A stretch of 48,496 nt of DNA. It comes from Chloroflexota bacterium (lineage in GTDB: Bacteria > Chloroflexota > Dehalococcoidia > GIF9 > UBA5629). Under the pieces are notes generated by a model. It saw nothing but the letters and a program-made list of their open reading frames with translations. It did no database searches and was not told where the DNA came from. This document shows positions 19,096 through 28,124 of this stretch, piece after piece. The stretch's first letter is position 1. Every line of letters begins with the position of its first letter. The translations under genes were made by a program, and so were the position numbers. The stretch is from the NCBI GenBank assembly GCA_016865855.1, contig VGNX01000008.1, forward strand, positions 1 to 48,496, in the 5' to 3' direction.

Positions 19096-20427
19096 TCACC
19101 GCCCTAGCGTGCCCATCAAGTTTTTAGGCAGTCTTCCTTGTGCCGCCATTTTAGCTAGTTTTTGCATCTGGTAGAATTGATTGAGCAATTGATTGATGTC
19201 CCTGGTTGTTGTTCCACTACCCTGCGCAATACGCCGCCTTCGGCTCCCATTAACAATAGCTGGGTTACGTCTCTCTTCTGGAGTCATGGATAGGATAATA
19301 GCCTCAATTTTTCGCATCTGGCTTTCCTCACCCCCTTGAGGAATACTGGAAGCAAGTTTCGAAAAACCAGGTAGCAATTCAACTAATTGAGTTAGCGACC
19401 CCATTTTCTTAAGCTGACGCAACTGCCATAAAAAGCCTTCGAAATTGAACTCCGCGGTGTGCATCTTTTTCTCTAGCTGCTTGGCATGCTGCTCATCAAA
19501 AGCCTTTTCTGCCTTCTCAATAAGAGTAAGCACATCCCCCATACCTAAAATCCGAGATGCCAAGCGATCCGGGTAAAAAGGCTCAAGAGCATTAACCTTT
19601 TCGCCCGTGCCGATGAACTTTACCGACACTCCAGTGACAAACTTGATTGAAAGAGCGGCGCCCCCACGAGCATCTCCATCCATTTTAGCCAAAATAAGCC
19701 CCGTCAACCCAACATTCTTGTTAAACTCCTCAGCCGTGTTCACCGCATCTTGGCCAGTCATAGCATCAATTACCAGTAACACCTCCGAAGGGCGAATTTC
19801 AGCTTTCAATTGAGCCAGTTCTTTCATCATTGCCTCATCAATATGAAGACGTCCTTGAGTATCAATAATCACCCAAGTAGCCGCCATCTCTTGGGCCCGC
19901 TTTAGAGATTGGCGGCAGATGGCTAACGGTGCCTCCTTAGCATCCTCACTTGAGACCGGTATGTCCAACTGTTTGCCCAGCATCACCAACTGGTCAATGG
20001 CAGCCGGTCGGCGAGTATCAGCAGCCACTAGCAAAGGACGTTGTCCAGTGCTTTTGAGATGTAGAGCCAGCTTAGCTGCTGTAGTAGTCTTTCCCGAGCC
20101 CTGTAAACCGACAAGCATGGCAATTGAAGGTGGTCGACTAGCTACTATAAGGTGATTGCGCTCCTTACCTAAAATGTTTACGAGCTCTTCGTTGACAATT
20201 TTTATGATTTGCTGAGCCGGAGTAAGGCTTTCCAACACTTTGGCAGTTAAAGCCCGCTCTTTTACGCTGGCCAGAAAACTCTTCACCACCCTAAAATTAA
20301 CATCGGCTTCCAGCAGAGCTAAGCGTATCTGCCGCAAAGCCTCATCAATATCTTTTTCACCGAGCTTCTCTTTACTACCAAGGCTGCGCAGTACTTGGCT
20401 CAATTTTTCAGTGAGAATCTCAAACAT
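19096..20427 (-). CDS. ffh: Signal recognition particle protein Ffh
   Basis: A 443-residue SRP GTPase that binds signal sequences on ribosomes and delivers them to FtsY. The N domain, a G domain with GLQGSGKTTTAAKLA and DTRRPAAIDQL, and a methionine-rich M domain with SRRRRIAQGSG are all present. The G3 motif reads DTQGR, where DTAGR is usual. The ATG at 20427 follows no operon gene. It is convergent with the preceding membrane-protein gene. It completes, with yidC and yidD, a set of membrane-targeting genes in the window, but is not linked to them. Confidence 0.96.
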   Translation of the reverse strand: MFEILTEKLSQVLRSLGSKEKLGEKDIDEALRQIRLALLEADVNFRVVKSFLASVKERALTAKVLESLTPAQQIIKIVNEELVNILGKERNHLIVASRPPSIAMLVGLQGSGKTTTAAKLALHLKSTGQRPLLVAADTRRPAAIDQLVMLGKQLDIPVSSEDAKEAPLAICRQSLKRAQEMAATWVIIDTQGRLHIDEAMMKELAQLKAEIRPSEVLLVIDAMTGQDAVNTAEEFNKNVGLTGLILAKMDGDARGGAALSIKFVTGVSVKFIGTGEKVNALEPFYPDRLASRILGMGDVLTLIEKAEKAFDEQHAKQLEKKMHTAEFNFEGFLWQLRQLKKMGSLTQLVELLPGFSKLASSIPQGGEESQMRKIEAIILSMTPEERRNPAIVNGSRRRRIAQGSGTTTRDINQLLNQFYQMQKLAKMAAQGRLPKNLMGTLGR

Positions 20428-20538
20428 AGGCTTCCCTAGACAGTAGTATTCTACTTGGGACTACCTTTACAGTCAATTGTGGTAAAATGTAAACAAGAAT
20501 ATAAAAATGATGAAGACCCACTTGGAGACATTTTAAGC

Positions 20539-21303
20539 ATGTTTAGAGCTTCACCATTTAGCCTGAATATGTTTCAGCAGTGCCCGAGACAGTATAAGTT
20601 TCAGTATATTGATGGTCTCAAAGATATTTACAGAAAACCACGGCCTTACTTCACCATGGGTAACCATGTCCATGCCACACTCAAAGATTTCCTCTCCGTA
20701 GTCCCGGTTGATGAGCGAAATCTATCGAAACTTGAGAATTTGCTGCGAGAGAAATGGCGGCGTTATCGTAAAGGGTTCAATGACAGAGAGGATGAGAAAA
20801 GATGGGGTGGAAAAGCTCTCAACCAGCTACGCCGGTTTGCTCAGAATCAGGACATATCAGGTACCCCATTTCTGGTAGAGGATTATCACAGCGTTGAACT
20901 TACAGATACCATATTATTAAAAGGCAGAATAGACCGGGTGGATAAGGAAGCCGATGGCAGTCTGCATATCATCGATTATAAGACTGGTAAAGTGCCAGAA
21001 GAAATAAACCAAACTCAGCTCCATATTTATGCCCTTATCCTTTCTAAAAAACAAAACTTGCCGGTTAGGAAGGCCTCTTATCTTTTTTTGGAAGCAGGTG
21101 AATTCCGAACCCTTGAACCAACTGCTGCAGATTTAGAGCGAGCTGCTTCCTATGTAATTGACCTAGTCAATAGAATATGCATGGAAAGAGAGTATCCAGC
21201 TACCCCAAATAATTACTGTGGAACCTGCGATTTCCTTGAAATTTGTCCGAGGAAGGAAGAGGCTGTCAAATTGACCATTAATGAAGATGAACTGGATTTC
21301 TAG
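20539..21303 (+). CDS. RecB/Cas4-family PD-(D/E)XK nuclease
   Basis: A 254-residue nuclease. The catalytic core is visible as GRIDRVDK followed by IIDYKTGK, the D...(D/E)xK arrangement. One cysteine near the N-terminus (QQCPRQYKF, Cys15) and a C-terminal cluster (CGTCDFLEIC) are the pattern that binds a 4Fe-4S cluster in AddB, Cas4 and related enzymes. I chose ATG 20539: it has GGAGA 10 bp upstream, and the family begins here with a short S-x-x-x-x-C-P motif. The open frame extends to a TTG at 20455 but with no ribosome site. It probably acts on DNA ends with the Rad50-like ATPase 1.7 kb downstream. No cas genes are present. Confidence 0.85.
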   Translation: MFRASPFSLNMFQQCPRQYKFQYIDGLKDIYRKPRPYFTMGNHVHATLKDFLSVVPVDERNLSKLENLLREKWRRYRKGFNDREDEKRWGGKALNQLRRFAQNQDISGTPFLVEDYHSVELTDTILLKGRIDRVDKEADGSLHIIDYKTGKVPEEINQTQLHIYALILSKKQNLPVRKASYLFLEAGEFRTLEPTAADLERAASYVIDLVNRICMEREYPATPNNYCGTCDFLEICPRKEEAVKLTINEDELDF

Positions 21304-21344
21304 ATTGTGATGCATATTTACAAGTATGTTGGAGAAGAAGAACC

Positions 21345-22937
21345 ATGGCATCTTTGACTTTCTATGGTGGAGTGGGTGAGATTGGAGGCAACAAAATTCT
21401 GGTGCAAGATAATGATACTAGAATTTTTCTGGACTTTGGTATGGGTTTTGACAGAAAAGGAGATTTCTACGAAGAATTTTTGCAACCCAGGACAAATAAT
21501 GGGCTCAAAGATTTAATGGAGTTGGGAATAGTGCCAAAACTTGATGGCATTTATAGAGAGGACTTCCTAGAAATCGGCGGAATCGAGGATGTTATCAATG
21601 AGATCGCTGGCAGCGATAGTTCTCTTTGGATGAGTGATGTTAAGAGCTATGATGAGGCGGATAAACGAGGTGGCAATCCCTTTGTTCAAGGAATACTCAT
21701 TTCTCATGGGCACCTAGACCATTTTCAATTTATTTCACTTTTAGATGAAAGAATACCTGTTTATTGCTCAAGTATCTCTAAAGCTATAATCGAGGCAACC
21801 GAAGATATAGGTAAAGGTGGTTTTGAAAGCGAATTCTTATCAGCAGGGAAAAGGAAAATAGGTAAGCTGGGAGCTACGGCATTTTTCCCAGGTGCATATA
21901 AAATTGATACTGAAGATGTGATCAGGGAATATAGGATACTTCAGCAATATCAGAAGATAAGGAATATTGAGGTTCGAACATTTCCTGTAGACCACTCTGT
22001 TCCAGGCGCTGTAGCGTTTTTGATAAGGACTTCTGATGCAAAGACTATAGTTTATACAGGCGATATGCGATTTCATGGGACTAGGGGCGACTTGACAAGG
22101 AAATTCCAAGATTCTCTTAAAGGTTCAAAGCCAGATGCTCTAATTACTGAGGGTACTAGAATAGACGAGGATACACTTGATAGCGAAGCTGATGTTAAAC
22201 AAGACTGCGTTAAATTAATATCTGATGCGAAGGGTCTTGCTATGGTGGGGTTCGCTTGGAAAGATATAACTAGATATCAGACTATGAAAGAAGTTGCCAA
22301 GGAAACAGGGCGAATATTGGTGATATCTCCAAAACTTGCATACATTATCAGTAAGTTGAAAGGATTTGCTGATTTAGGCTTAAAGGATGTTTCGGCAGAA
22401 GATAATGTGAAGGTTTATCTTAAGAGGAAAGGCAGCATGTTATATAGTAAAGCTGATTATGTTAAATCTAAGTATGATGCTGGCTATAGTGTGATTTGAG
22501 ATAAGAATTACCCATCAACGATTGACCTGGAGCACTTTAATAATGGCGTTAGAGCCTATGAAATTAAAAGACAGCCATCTAAATATCTTGTGCACCTGGA
22601 TTTCTACGATTTTAATGAGTTAATTGATTTAAGTCCTCCCGAAGACAGCATTTATATACGTGCTTTTAGTGAGCCGTTTAATTTAGAGATGGAACTAGAT
22701 GAAGAGAGAATAAAGCACTGGCTGCAACATTTTAAAATTAATAAGCCAACAAATGAGCCTATTTATGTCCATGCTTCTGGGCATGCGTCTGGACCCGAAA
22801 TTAAGCAGTTAATAGAAGATATCAGTCCAAAAGTAGTTTATCCGATTCACACAAAACACCCTGAACTCTTTGCAGAGATTATTCCAAAAGGGACAGAAGT
22901 AAGGATTCCTGAAGAGGGAAGAAAATATCCAGTTTAA
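21345..22937 (+). pseudogene. RNase J-like MBL/beta-CASP ribonuclease, interrupted by one in-frame TGA
   Basis: Two open parts (21345-22499 and about 22590-22937) lie in the same frame, separated by a single TGA at 22497-22499 (codon 385). Read through, they form one 530-residue protein. The first part has the opening GGVGEIGGN, the metal site SHGHLDH, VDHSVPGAVAF and YTGDMRFHG. The part after the stop has the C-terminal motif VHASGHASGPE and IHTKHPE, needed for the active site in RNase J-type enzymes. The residues between stop and second start (DKNYPSTIDLEHF...) are protein-like, so the stop looks recent. The DNA looks AT-richer than the neighbours. It may be inactive, or read through; sequence alone cannot tell. 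Confidence 0.78.
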
Positions 22938-23028
22938 GGCAGGTAAAGCTGCCGCCGCGGATGAAGTAGCAAGATAGCTCTTTAGTTTCAAGGGCAGGTT
23001 CTTAATTAAGGAAGTGTCTTGACTTGAA

Positions 23029-25596
23029 ATGATACCGGGCAAACTTTCACTCAAGAATTTCATGTGTTATCGGGATAACGTGCCACCGTTGTCTTTCGAT
23101 GGCATACATGTAGCCTGTCTTTGCGGTGATAACGGTAATGGTAAATCAGCAATTTTCGATGCCATAACCTGGGCACTGTGGGGAAAATCCCGGGCTAAGA
23201 ACGATGATGACTTGATTCACTTAGGACAATCCGAAATGGAGATAGAGCTAGAGTTCATTTCTGGGGAGCAGCGATACCGTGTACTTCGGAAACACGCTAA
23301 AAAACCCAGCAAGGCACGTGCCGGGCAGACTATCCTGGAACTTCAAATAGCTAGCAATGGAGTTTTTAGGCCTATTTCCGGTAATTCGTTGCTGGAAACC
23401 CAACAAAAGGTAATTGAGCTCTTAAATCTGGATTACGAGACATTCAAGAATAGCGCCTTCCTTCGCCAAGGACATGCTGACGAGTTCAGCATCAAGCGTC
23501 CTGGGGAGCGCAAAGAAATACTGGCTAACATTCTTGGCTTATCTCACTACGATGAGCTTGAGAGAAGAGCCAAAGAGCTAGCTGGCGATAGAAGAACCGA
23601 AGCGGATAAATTTGAGAATGCTATTAATGAAATCGAACTTCAGCTTGCAACCAAACCTAAGTATGAAGATGAGATTAGAAAGATACAGAACGAAATCAGC
23701 CAACTTGAAGAAAGAAGGAAAACTGAAGAGGCGACTATCTCCAGCTTGCGTAGGCAGAAAGAGTCTCTAGAAGTTAAGAGGGAACAATTGTCAAACACCG
23801 AGGTTCACCTCAGTGAAACTAAAAGGGAACTGGAACGCCGGCAGGCAAAAAACAAAGAACAGCAAGCTAGAATGGCAGAATATGAACGGGTTTTAGCAGA
23901 AAGAGCAGCAATAGAAAAAGGTTACTCTGATTTCATGGAAATAAGGAGTCTCAATGACCAGATTAACCAGAAGTTAACTCAGTTACTGGTTTTGAGGGAA
24001 CGCATAGGCAAACTAGACAAAGTCATCAGGCAAGCTGCTGAAGCACTTACCATCGAGCACAAGCTAATCCAAGCTAAGCTTGCGGATAAAGAAGCCAAGT
24101 TTGCCAGAGCACACCAGCTTGAAGAAACACTGACGCAAGCGCGTAAGCGTTTGCTTGAGTTGACAGAGCAGGAAGAAACAGTAGTCAAAAAGAGAAAACA
24201 AGCTCAACGGATTGCGTCTCGAATCAGTTATCTAGAGTCCACTGGCGCACGGCTGGACGAAGAGATTGCAGATTTGAATGAAAAGCTCAAGTTGCTAGCC
24301 CGAGGCGATGTCCGTTGCCCTTTGTGTGAGACCGAACTTGGAGTAGATAGAAGACAACTAATAGAGGTAAAGCTCACCTCTGAAGCCGAGGAGAAAATCA
24401 AAACCCTTCAGAATAACAGCAATGAGCTCAGCAAAAACAAGGCAGAACTTCAGGCTCTGGAGAACGACTTGGCTGAAAGAGAACCAGCTCTAAACAAAGA
24501 GCGAACTGCCAGGCAGAGCCAGCTAAGCATTACCGAAAAAGAGCTGGCTGAAACCAGACAAGCCGGTAATGAGCTGGCTCAAGAGAGGTCCAAGCTAGAA
24601 GAACTTGAGCAACATCTAGCAAAGAGAGATTACGCTGTTTACGAGCAACAAGCAGTTGCGCAATTGGAAGATGAGGAAAGGAAGCTTGGATACAGTAAAG
24701 AAAGACACGAGCAAGTACAGCAGCAACTGGCAGGGCTTCAAAGGTATGAAAGTCTAAAGCAGGAGCTAGATGAAGCCACTAAGACTATTGACAAGGAAAA
24801 GGCTGCCTTGGCTGAGGCTGAGGAAACCGTCTCTAATCTAGGCACAATAATAGAAGCAGACTTGAAGAGGCGAGACAGTCTGAGGGCTGAACTTCTGGCG
24901 CTACCCGACATAGCTGATAAGCTAGCCAAAGCTGAGGAAGCTTACCAGACCTCGCTTGACAATGAGCGGCAAGTACGCGACAAATTGGCTGCTCTCCAAG
25001 AGCGGCTGCGGCACTTAGCTGAATTAGAAGTGACTAAGCAAGAGAAAACGAGGCTTTTACACCATGTTTTAAATGAGGAGAACATCTACAAAGAATTAGC
25101 CGAGGCTTTCAGCAAAAAAGGTATTCAGGCACTACTTATCGAGCAAGCGCTCCCCGAGATTGGACTAGAAGCCAATCGACTGCTCGCCAAGATGACCGAC
25201 AATCGAATGTCGCTTAGACTGGAGACCCAGCGAGAAACCAAGAAAGGCGACACTATTGAGACTCTAGATATTAAAATCGCCGATGAGCTGGGTACTCGTA
25301 ATTATGAGATGTACAGCGGCGGAGAAGCTTTCCGTATCGACCTCGCCTTGCGTATAGCTCTTTCCAAGTTACTGGTCAGGCGAGCTGGAGCCTCCTTGCC
25401 CATACTGATTATCGACGAAGGCTTCGGTACACAGGATAGCTCGGGAAGAGAAAGACTAGTGGAAGCCATAAGCTCCATCCAGGATGATTTCGACAAAATA
25501 ATTGTTATTACCCACCTCGAAGAGCTGAAGGACAAGTTTCCTGTGCTCATTAATGTTACCAAGACAGCCGACGGCTCAATGATATCAATAAGCTGA
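23029..25596 (+). CDS. Rad50/SbcC-like SMC-family ATPase
   Basis: An 855-residue double-strand-break repair ATPase. Walker A GDNGNGKSA (33-41) and the Q-loop region at the N-terminus, two long coiled-coil arms, and a zinc hook CPLC at about 431-434 are present. The C-terminal half has the ABC signature YSGGEAFRIDLALRIA and Walker B ILIIDEGFGTQD. In this family it tethers DNA ends and controls a nuclease. The usual Mre11/SbcD partner is not beside it. A RecB/Cas4-type nuclease lies upstream, separated by the broken RNase J-like gene. The start ATG lies in a 90-bp gap and has only a weak ribosome site. Confidence 0.92.
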   Translation: MIPGKLSLKNFMCYRDNVPPLSFDGIHVACLCGDNGNGKSAIFDAITWALWGKSRAKNDDDLIHLGQSEMEIELEFISGEQRYRVLRKHAKKPSKARAGQTILELQIASNGVFRPISGNSLLETQQKVIELLNLDYETFKNSAFLRQGHADEFSIKRPGERKEILANILGLSHYDELERRAKELAGDRRTEADKFENAINEIELQLATKPKYEDEIRKIQNEISQLEERRKTEEATISSLRRQKESLEVKREQLSNTEVHLSETKRELERRQAKNKEQQARMAEYERVLAERAAIEKGYSDFMEIRSLNDQINQKLTQLLVLRERIGKLDKVIRQAAEALTIEHKLIQAKLADKEAKFARAHQLEETLTQARKRLLELTEQEETVVKKRKQAQRIASRISYLESTGARLDEEIADLNEKLKLLARGDVRCPLCETELGVDRRQLIEVKLTSEAEEKIKTLQNNSNELSKNKAELQALENDLAEREPALNKERTARQSQLSITEKELAETRQAGNELAQERSKLEELEQHLAKRDYAVYEQQAVAQLEDEERKLGYSKERHEQVQQQLAGLQRYESLKQELDEATKTIDKEKAALAEAEETVSNLGTIIEADLKRRDSLRAELLALPDIADKLAKAEEAYQTSLDNERQVRDKLAALQERLRHLAELEVTKQEKTRLLHHVLNEENIYKELAEAFSKKGIQALLIEQALPEIGLEANRLLAKMTDNRMSLRLETQRETKKGDTIETLDIKIADELGTRNYEMYSGGEAFRIDLALRIALSKLLVRRAGASLPILIIDEGFGTQDSSGRERLVEAISSIQDDFDKIIVITHLEELKDKFPVLINVTKTADGSMISIS

Positions 25597-25606
25597 CGTC
25601 TGCCCC

Positions 25607-25635
25607 TTGATTTCTCCTCTGTCAAGAAAGATAAT
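25607..25635 (+). promoter_or_regulatory. Candidate promoter of acetoacetyl-CoA synthetase gene
   Basis: TTGATT (25607-25612), 17 bp, GATAAT (25630-25635), some 45 bp before the ribosome site AAAGGAGG of the next gene. Confidence 0.5.
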
Positions 25636-25681
25636 GTATTGATTTAAGCCACAGGTGTAATTACTAAAAAAGGAGGACATA

Positions 25682-27640
25682 ATGGCAAAGCTGCTTTGGA
25701 AACCATCAGAGGCGCGGAAAAAGAAAAGCAATATAACCAAATTCATAGATTATGTCAACAAGCAGTATAACCGAAAAATCAGCAACTATAGCGAACTATA
25801 TGACTGGTCAATAACCGATATCCCCGATTTCTGGGCGGCAGTATGGGACTTTGCTGGCATTAAAGCCTCCAGGCGCTATGACACTGTAATTGATGACCCT
25901 AACAAAATGCCCGGCACCAAATGGTTCCCTGGAGCAAAAATGAACTTTGCCGAAAATCTACTGAGATATAAGGATGACCACACAGCCTTCGTCTTTAGAG
26001 GGGAAACTCAAAAAACGGCCAAAATGAGCTATGCGGAGCTTTATGACACAGTAGCGCGTCTGGCAAAATCCCTTCGACAGATGGGAGTTCGCCCCGGTGA
26101 CCGGGTGGCAGGATATATGCCAAACATGATGGAGACGGCAATTGCCATGCTCGCCGCTACCAGCGTTGGGGCTACATGGGCTTCTTGTGCCACTGACATC
26201 GGCCCAGAAGCAGCTAAAGACCGCCTCGGTCAAATTGAACCAAAAGTTCTGTTCACCGTCGATGGCTATTTTTACAAAGGCAAGTCATTTAATTCCCTTC
26301 CCAACGCCGCTGAGATTGTAAAAGGAATACCTTCAATTGAAAAGGTTATAGTAGTTTCCTATACCGGGCAGAAATCTGACATCAGTGATGTCCCTAACGC
26401 GATACATTATGTCGACTTTCTAGCCAAGGAAAAAGGACTTGAAATCCAATTTGAACAGCTACCTTTCGACCATCCCGTATATATTATGTTCTCCTCCGGA
26501 ACCACCGGTAAGCCGAAGTGCATGGTTCAGGGCGCTGGTGGGATTCTCATCAATCATTTAAAGGAGCTTATACTGCATACCGACCTGAAACGAGAAGACA
26601 TTCTCTTTTACATTACGACCTGTAGCTGGATGATGTGGAACTGGATGATAAGCTCTTTGGCAGCGGGGAATACCCTGGTTTTATTCGATGGCAACCCCAA
26701 TTACCCTGATCCAGGCGCCATGTGGAAGCTAATTCAGGATGAAAAAGTAACCGTATTCGGTTGTAGCGCCAGTTATATTAATTACCTCAGAAGTGAAGGG
26801 GTTAAACCTGGAAAGGACTATGACTTGTCATCATTACAGGAGATATCTCAAACCGGCTCAGCCCTTTCAGCCGACGGTTTCGAGTATGTTTATCAGTGGG
26901 TCAAGAAAGATTTGTGGTTCAACTCCATTTCCGGCGGCACGGACATCAATGGGTGCTTCTGCGCCGGAAATCCCATCAGCCCGGTATATGCCGGCCAGCT
27001 ACAGGGGGCCGCTTTAGCCATGAAAGTAAACGTCTACGGTGAAACAGGTAAGCCGGTGCTTGACCGCGAGGGAGAACTTGTCTGTGAAGCCCCTGCCCCC
27101 TCCATGCCCCTTTACTTCTGGAACGACCCCGATGGTAAGAAATACCGGGAGGCTTATTTTGAAGTTTATCCCGGCATATGGCGTCATGGCGATTATGTCA
27201 TGCGTGATAGCAATACCGGCGGGTTCACCTTCTACGGGCGTTCTGATTCGGTGCTAAAGCCTTCCGGAGTCCGCATCGGTACAGCGGAGATATATAATCA
27301 GGTTGAAAAACTGGAAGAGGTTGCTGATAGTCTGGCCATAGGCCAGAACTGGGAAGGAGACCAGCGTATTATTCTATTTGTTAAACTTGCCGAAGGACAC
27401 AGCTTGACAGAGGATTTGAAAAACAAGATTAGAAAGACGCTGCGCGAAAACGCTTCCCCTCGGCATATACCAGCTAAAATCCTCCAGGTGTCTGATATCC
27501 CTTACACCCTGAACATGAAAAAAGTTGAAAGCGCCGTCACCAATATAATACATGGTAGACCAGTCTTAAACAGAGACGCTTTGGGCAATCCCCAATGCCT
27601 GGACTACTACGAGAGCCTTCTTGAAGAGCTTAAAACATGA
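25682..27640 (+). CDS. Acetoacetate-CoA ligase (acetoacetyl-CoA synthetase)
   Basis: A 652-residue acyl-CoA synthetase of the AMP-forming ANL class. It activates acetoacetate with ATP and CoA. The phosphate-binding loop FSSGTTGKPK lies at about 273-282. The family-specific stretch TTCSWMMWNWMIS and the long N-terminal cap (WKPSEAR, DWSITDIPDFW) distinguish it from acetyl-CoA synthetase. The substrate-determining region around SGGTDINGCF and the C-terminal lysine loop (NMKKVESAV) are present. The ribosome site AAAGGAGG is ideal. It stands alone with its own promoter. A close alternative is another beta-keto or short-chain acid ligase. Confidence 0.88.
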   Translation: MAKLLWKPSEARKKKSNITKFIDYVNKQYNRKISNYSELYDWSITDIPDFWAAVWDFAGIKASRRYDTVIDDPNKMPGTKWFPGAKMNFAENLLRYKDDHTAFVFRGETQKTAKMSYAELYDTVARLAKSLRQMGVRPGDRVAGYMPNMMETAIAMLAATSVGATWASCATDIGPEAAKDRLGQIEPKVLFTVDGYFYKGKSFNSLPNAAEIVKGIPSIEKVIVVSYTGQKSDISDVPNAIHYVDFLAKEKGLEIQFEQLPFDHPVYIMFSSGTTGKPKCMVQGAGGILINHLKELILHTDLKREDILFYITTCSWMMWNWMISSLAAGNTLVLFDGNPNYPDPGAMWKLIQDEKVTVFGCSASYINYLRSEGVKPGKDYDLSSLQEISQTGSALSADGFEYVYQWVKKDLWFNSISGGTDINGCFCAGNPISPVYAGQLQGAALAMKVNVYGETGKPVLDREGELVCEAPAPSMPLYFWNDPDGKKYREAYFEVYPGIWRHGDYVMRDSNTGGFTFYGRSDSVLKPSGVRIGTAEIYNQVEKLEEVADSLAIGQNWEGDQRIILFVKLAEGHSLTEDLKNKIRKTLRENASPRHIPAKILQVSDIPYTLNMKKVESAVTNIIHGRPVLNRDALGNPQCLDYYESLLEELKT

Positions 27641-27669
27641 TGCGCTAGACCCATTACAGTGGGGGCTCA

Positions 27670-27888
27670 ATGGAATATACTGTTTTTATTTATGAGGCCG
27701 AAGAAGGAGGATACTGGGCTAAGGTTCCGGCTCTCCCTGGATGCTACTCTCAGGGTGAAACTCTGGAAGAGACTCTAGAAAACGTTACAGAGGCAATAGA
27801 GAACTACAGCCTCGCCCTTCGTAGCGATGGGCAAGAAATCCCGGTTGAGAAGGCCCCTCAATTTAGAAAGATAAATGTAGCCGTCTAA
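27670..27888 (+). CDS. HicB-family protein, orphan
   Basis: A 72-residue partial HicB fold: MEYTVFIYEAEEGGYWAKVPALPGCYSQGETLEET (read in short pieces) contains the usual ALPGCYSQGET signature and a following helix ENVTEAIENY. In complete systems HicB is the antitoxin of the mRNA-interfering HicA. No HicA-type gene lies on either side, and there is no C-terminal DNA-binding domain. Such lone HicB-like proteins are common and of unclear role. Confidence 0.85.
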   Translation: MEYTVFIYEAEEGGYWAKVPALPGCYSQGETLEETLENVTEAIENYSLALRSDGQEIPVEKAPQFRKINVAV

Positions 27889-27983
27889 TATCTGCCTTCT
27901 CTTTCTCGCGCCACTAAGCACCGCATTAGGAGCTATGCAAGAGGTAGGTTAGGAGAGAGTTCTTATTAACAGTCGATTTTCAA

Positions 27984-28064
27984 TGTAGTTGCGACCCTTT
28001 AGGGTCGCTTTTTTGTAGCGAGGCTGATCCTTCGCTATTGCTCAGGACAGGGCCTCGCCCTACA
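27984..28064. repeat. MITE-like short element, copy 2
   Basis: An 81-bp element bounded by TGTAG (27984-27988) and CTACA (28060-28064), with the stem GCGACCC/GGGTCGC at 27991-28008 directly after the TGTAGTT end. It is related to the element at 177-241. The downstream half has a GGCCTCGCCC stretch instead of the GGCGAGGC stretch of copy 1. Confidence 0.55.
27991..28014 (+). terminator. Rho-independent terminator formed inside the MITE-like element
   Basis: GCGACCC, a TTTA loop and GGGTCGC (27991-28008) followed by six T residues (28009-28014). It is an ideal terminator shape for the upstream hicB-like gene on the plus strand and lies within the repeat element, so the element may have been retained for this function. 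Confidence 0.7.
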
Positions 28065-28092
28065 TTAGTAAACAATCCCTCCGGTCCTGTAT

Positions 28093-28122
28093 TTGACATA
28101 CCCAACTCATGAGAGCTACCAT
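28093..28122 (+). promoter_or_regulatory. Possible promoter of the 2-oxoacid oxidoreductase cluster
   Basis: A perfect TTGACA at 28093-28098 with TACCAT 18 bp later (28117-28122). Transcription would start near 28128, just after the ATG at 28125, which would favour the TTG at 28182 as the translation start of the first gene. Confidence 0.4.
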
Positions 28123-28124
28123 AT

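Noticed and set aside
20539-21303. Cas4 of a CRISPR system
   Set aside because: The Fe-S and nuclease motifs are shared by many RecB-like proteins, and there is no repeat-spacer array or other cas gene in the window.
22497-22499. UGA read as tryptophan (alternative genetic code) to explain the stop in the RNase J-like gene
   Set aside because: Several intact genes in the window end in TGA at the expected length (ileS, dgt, the Rad50-like gene, the methyltransferase), so UGA is a working stop here.
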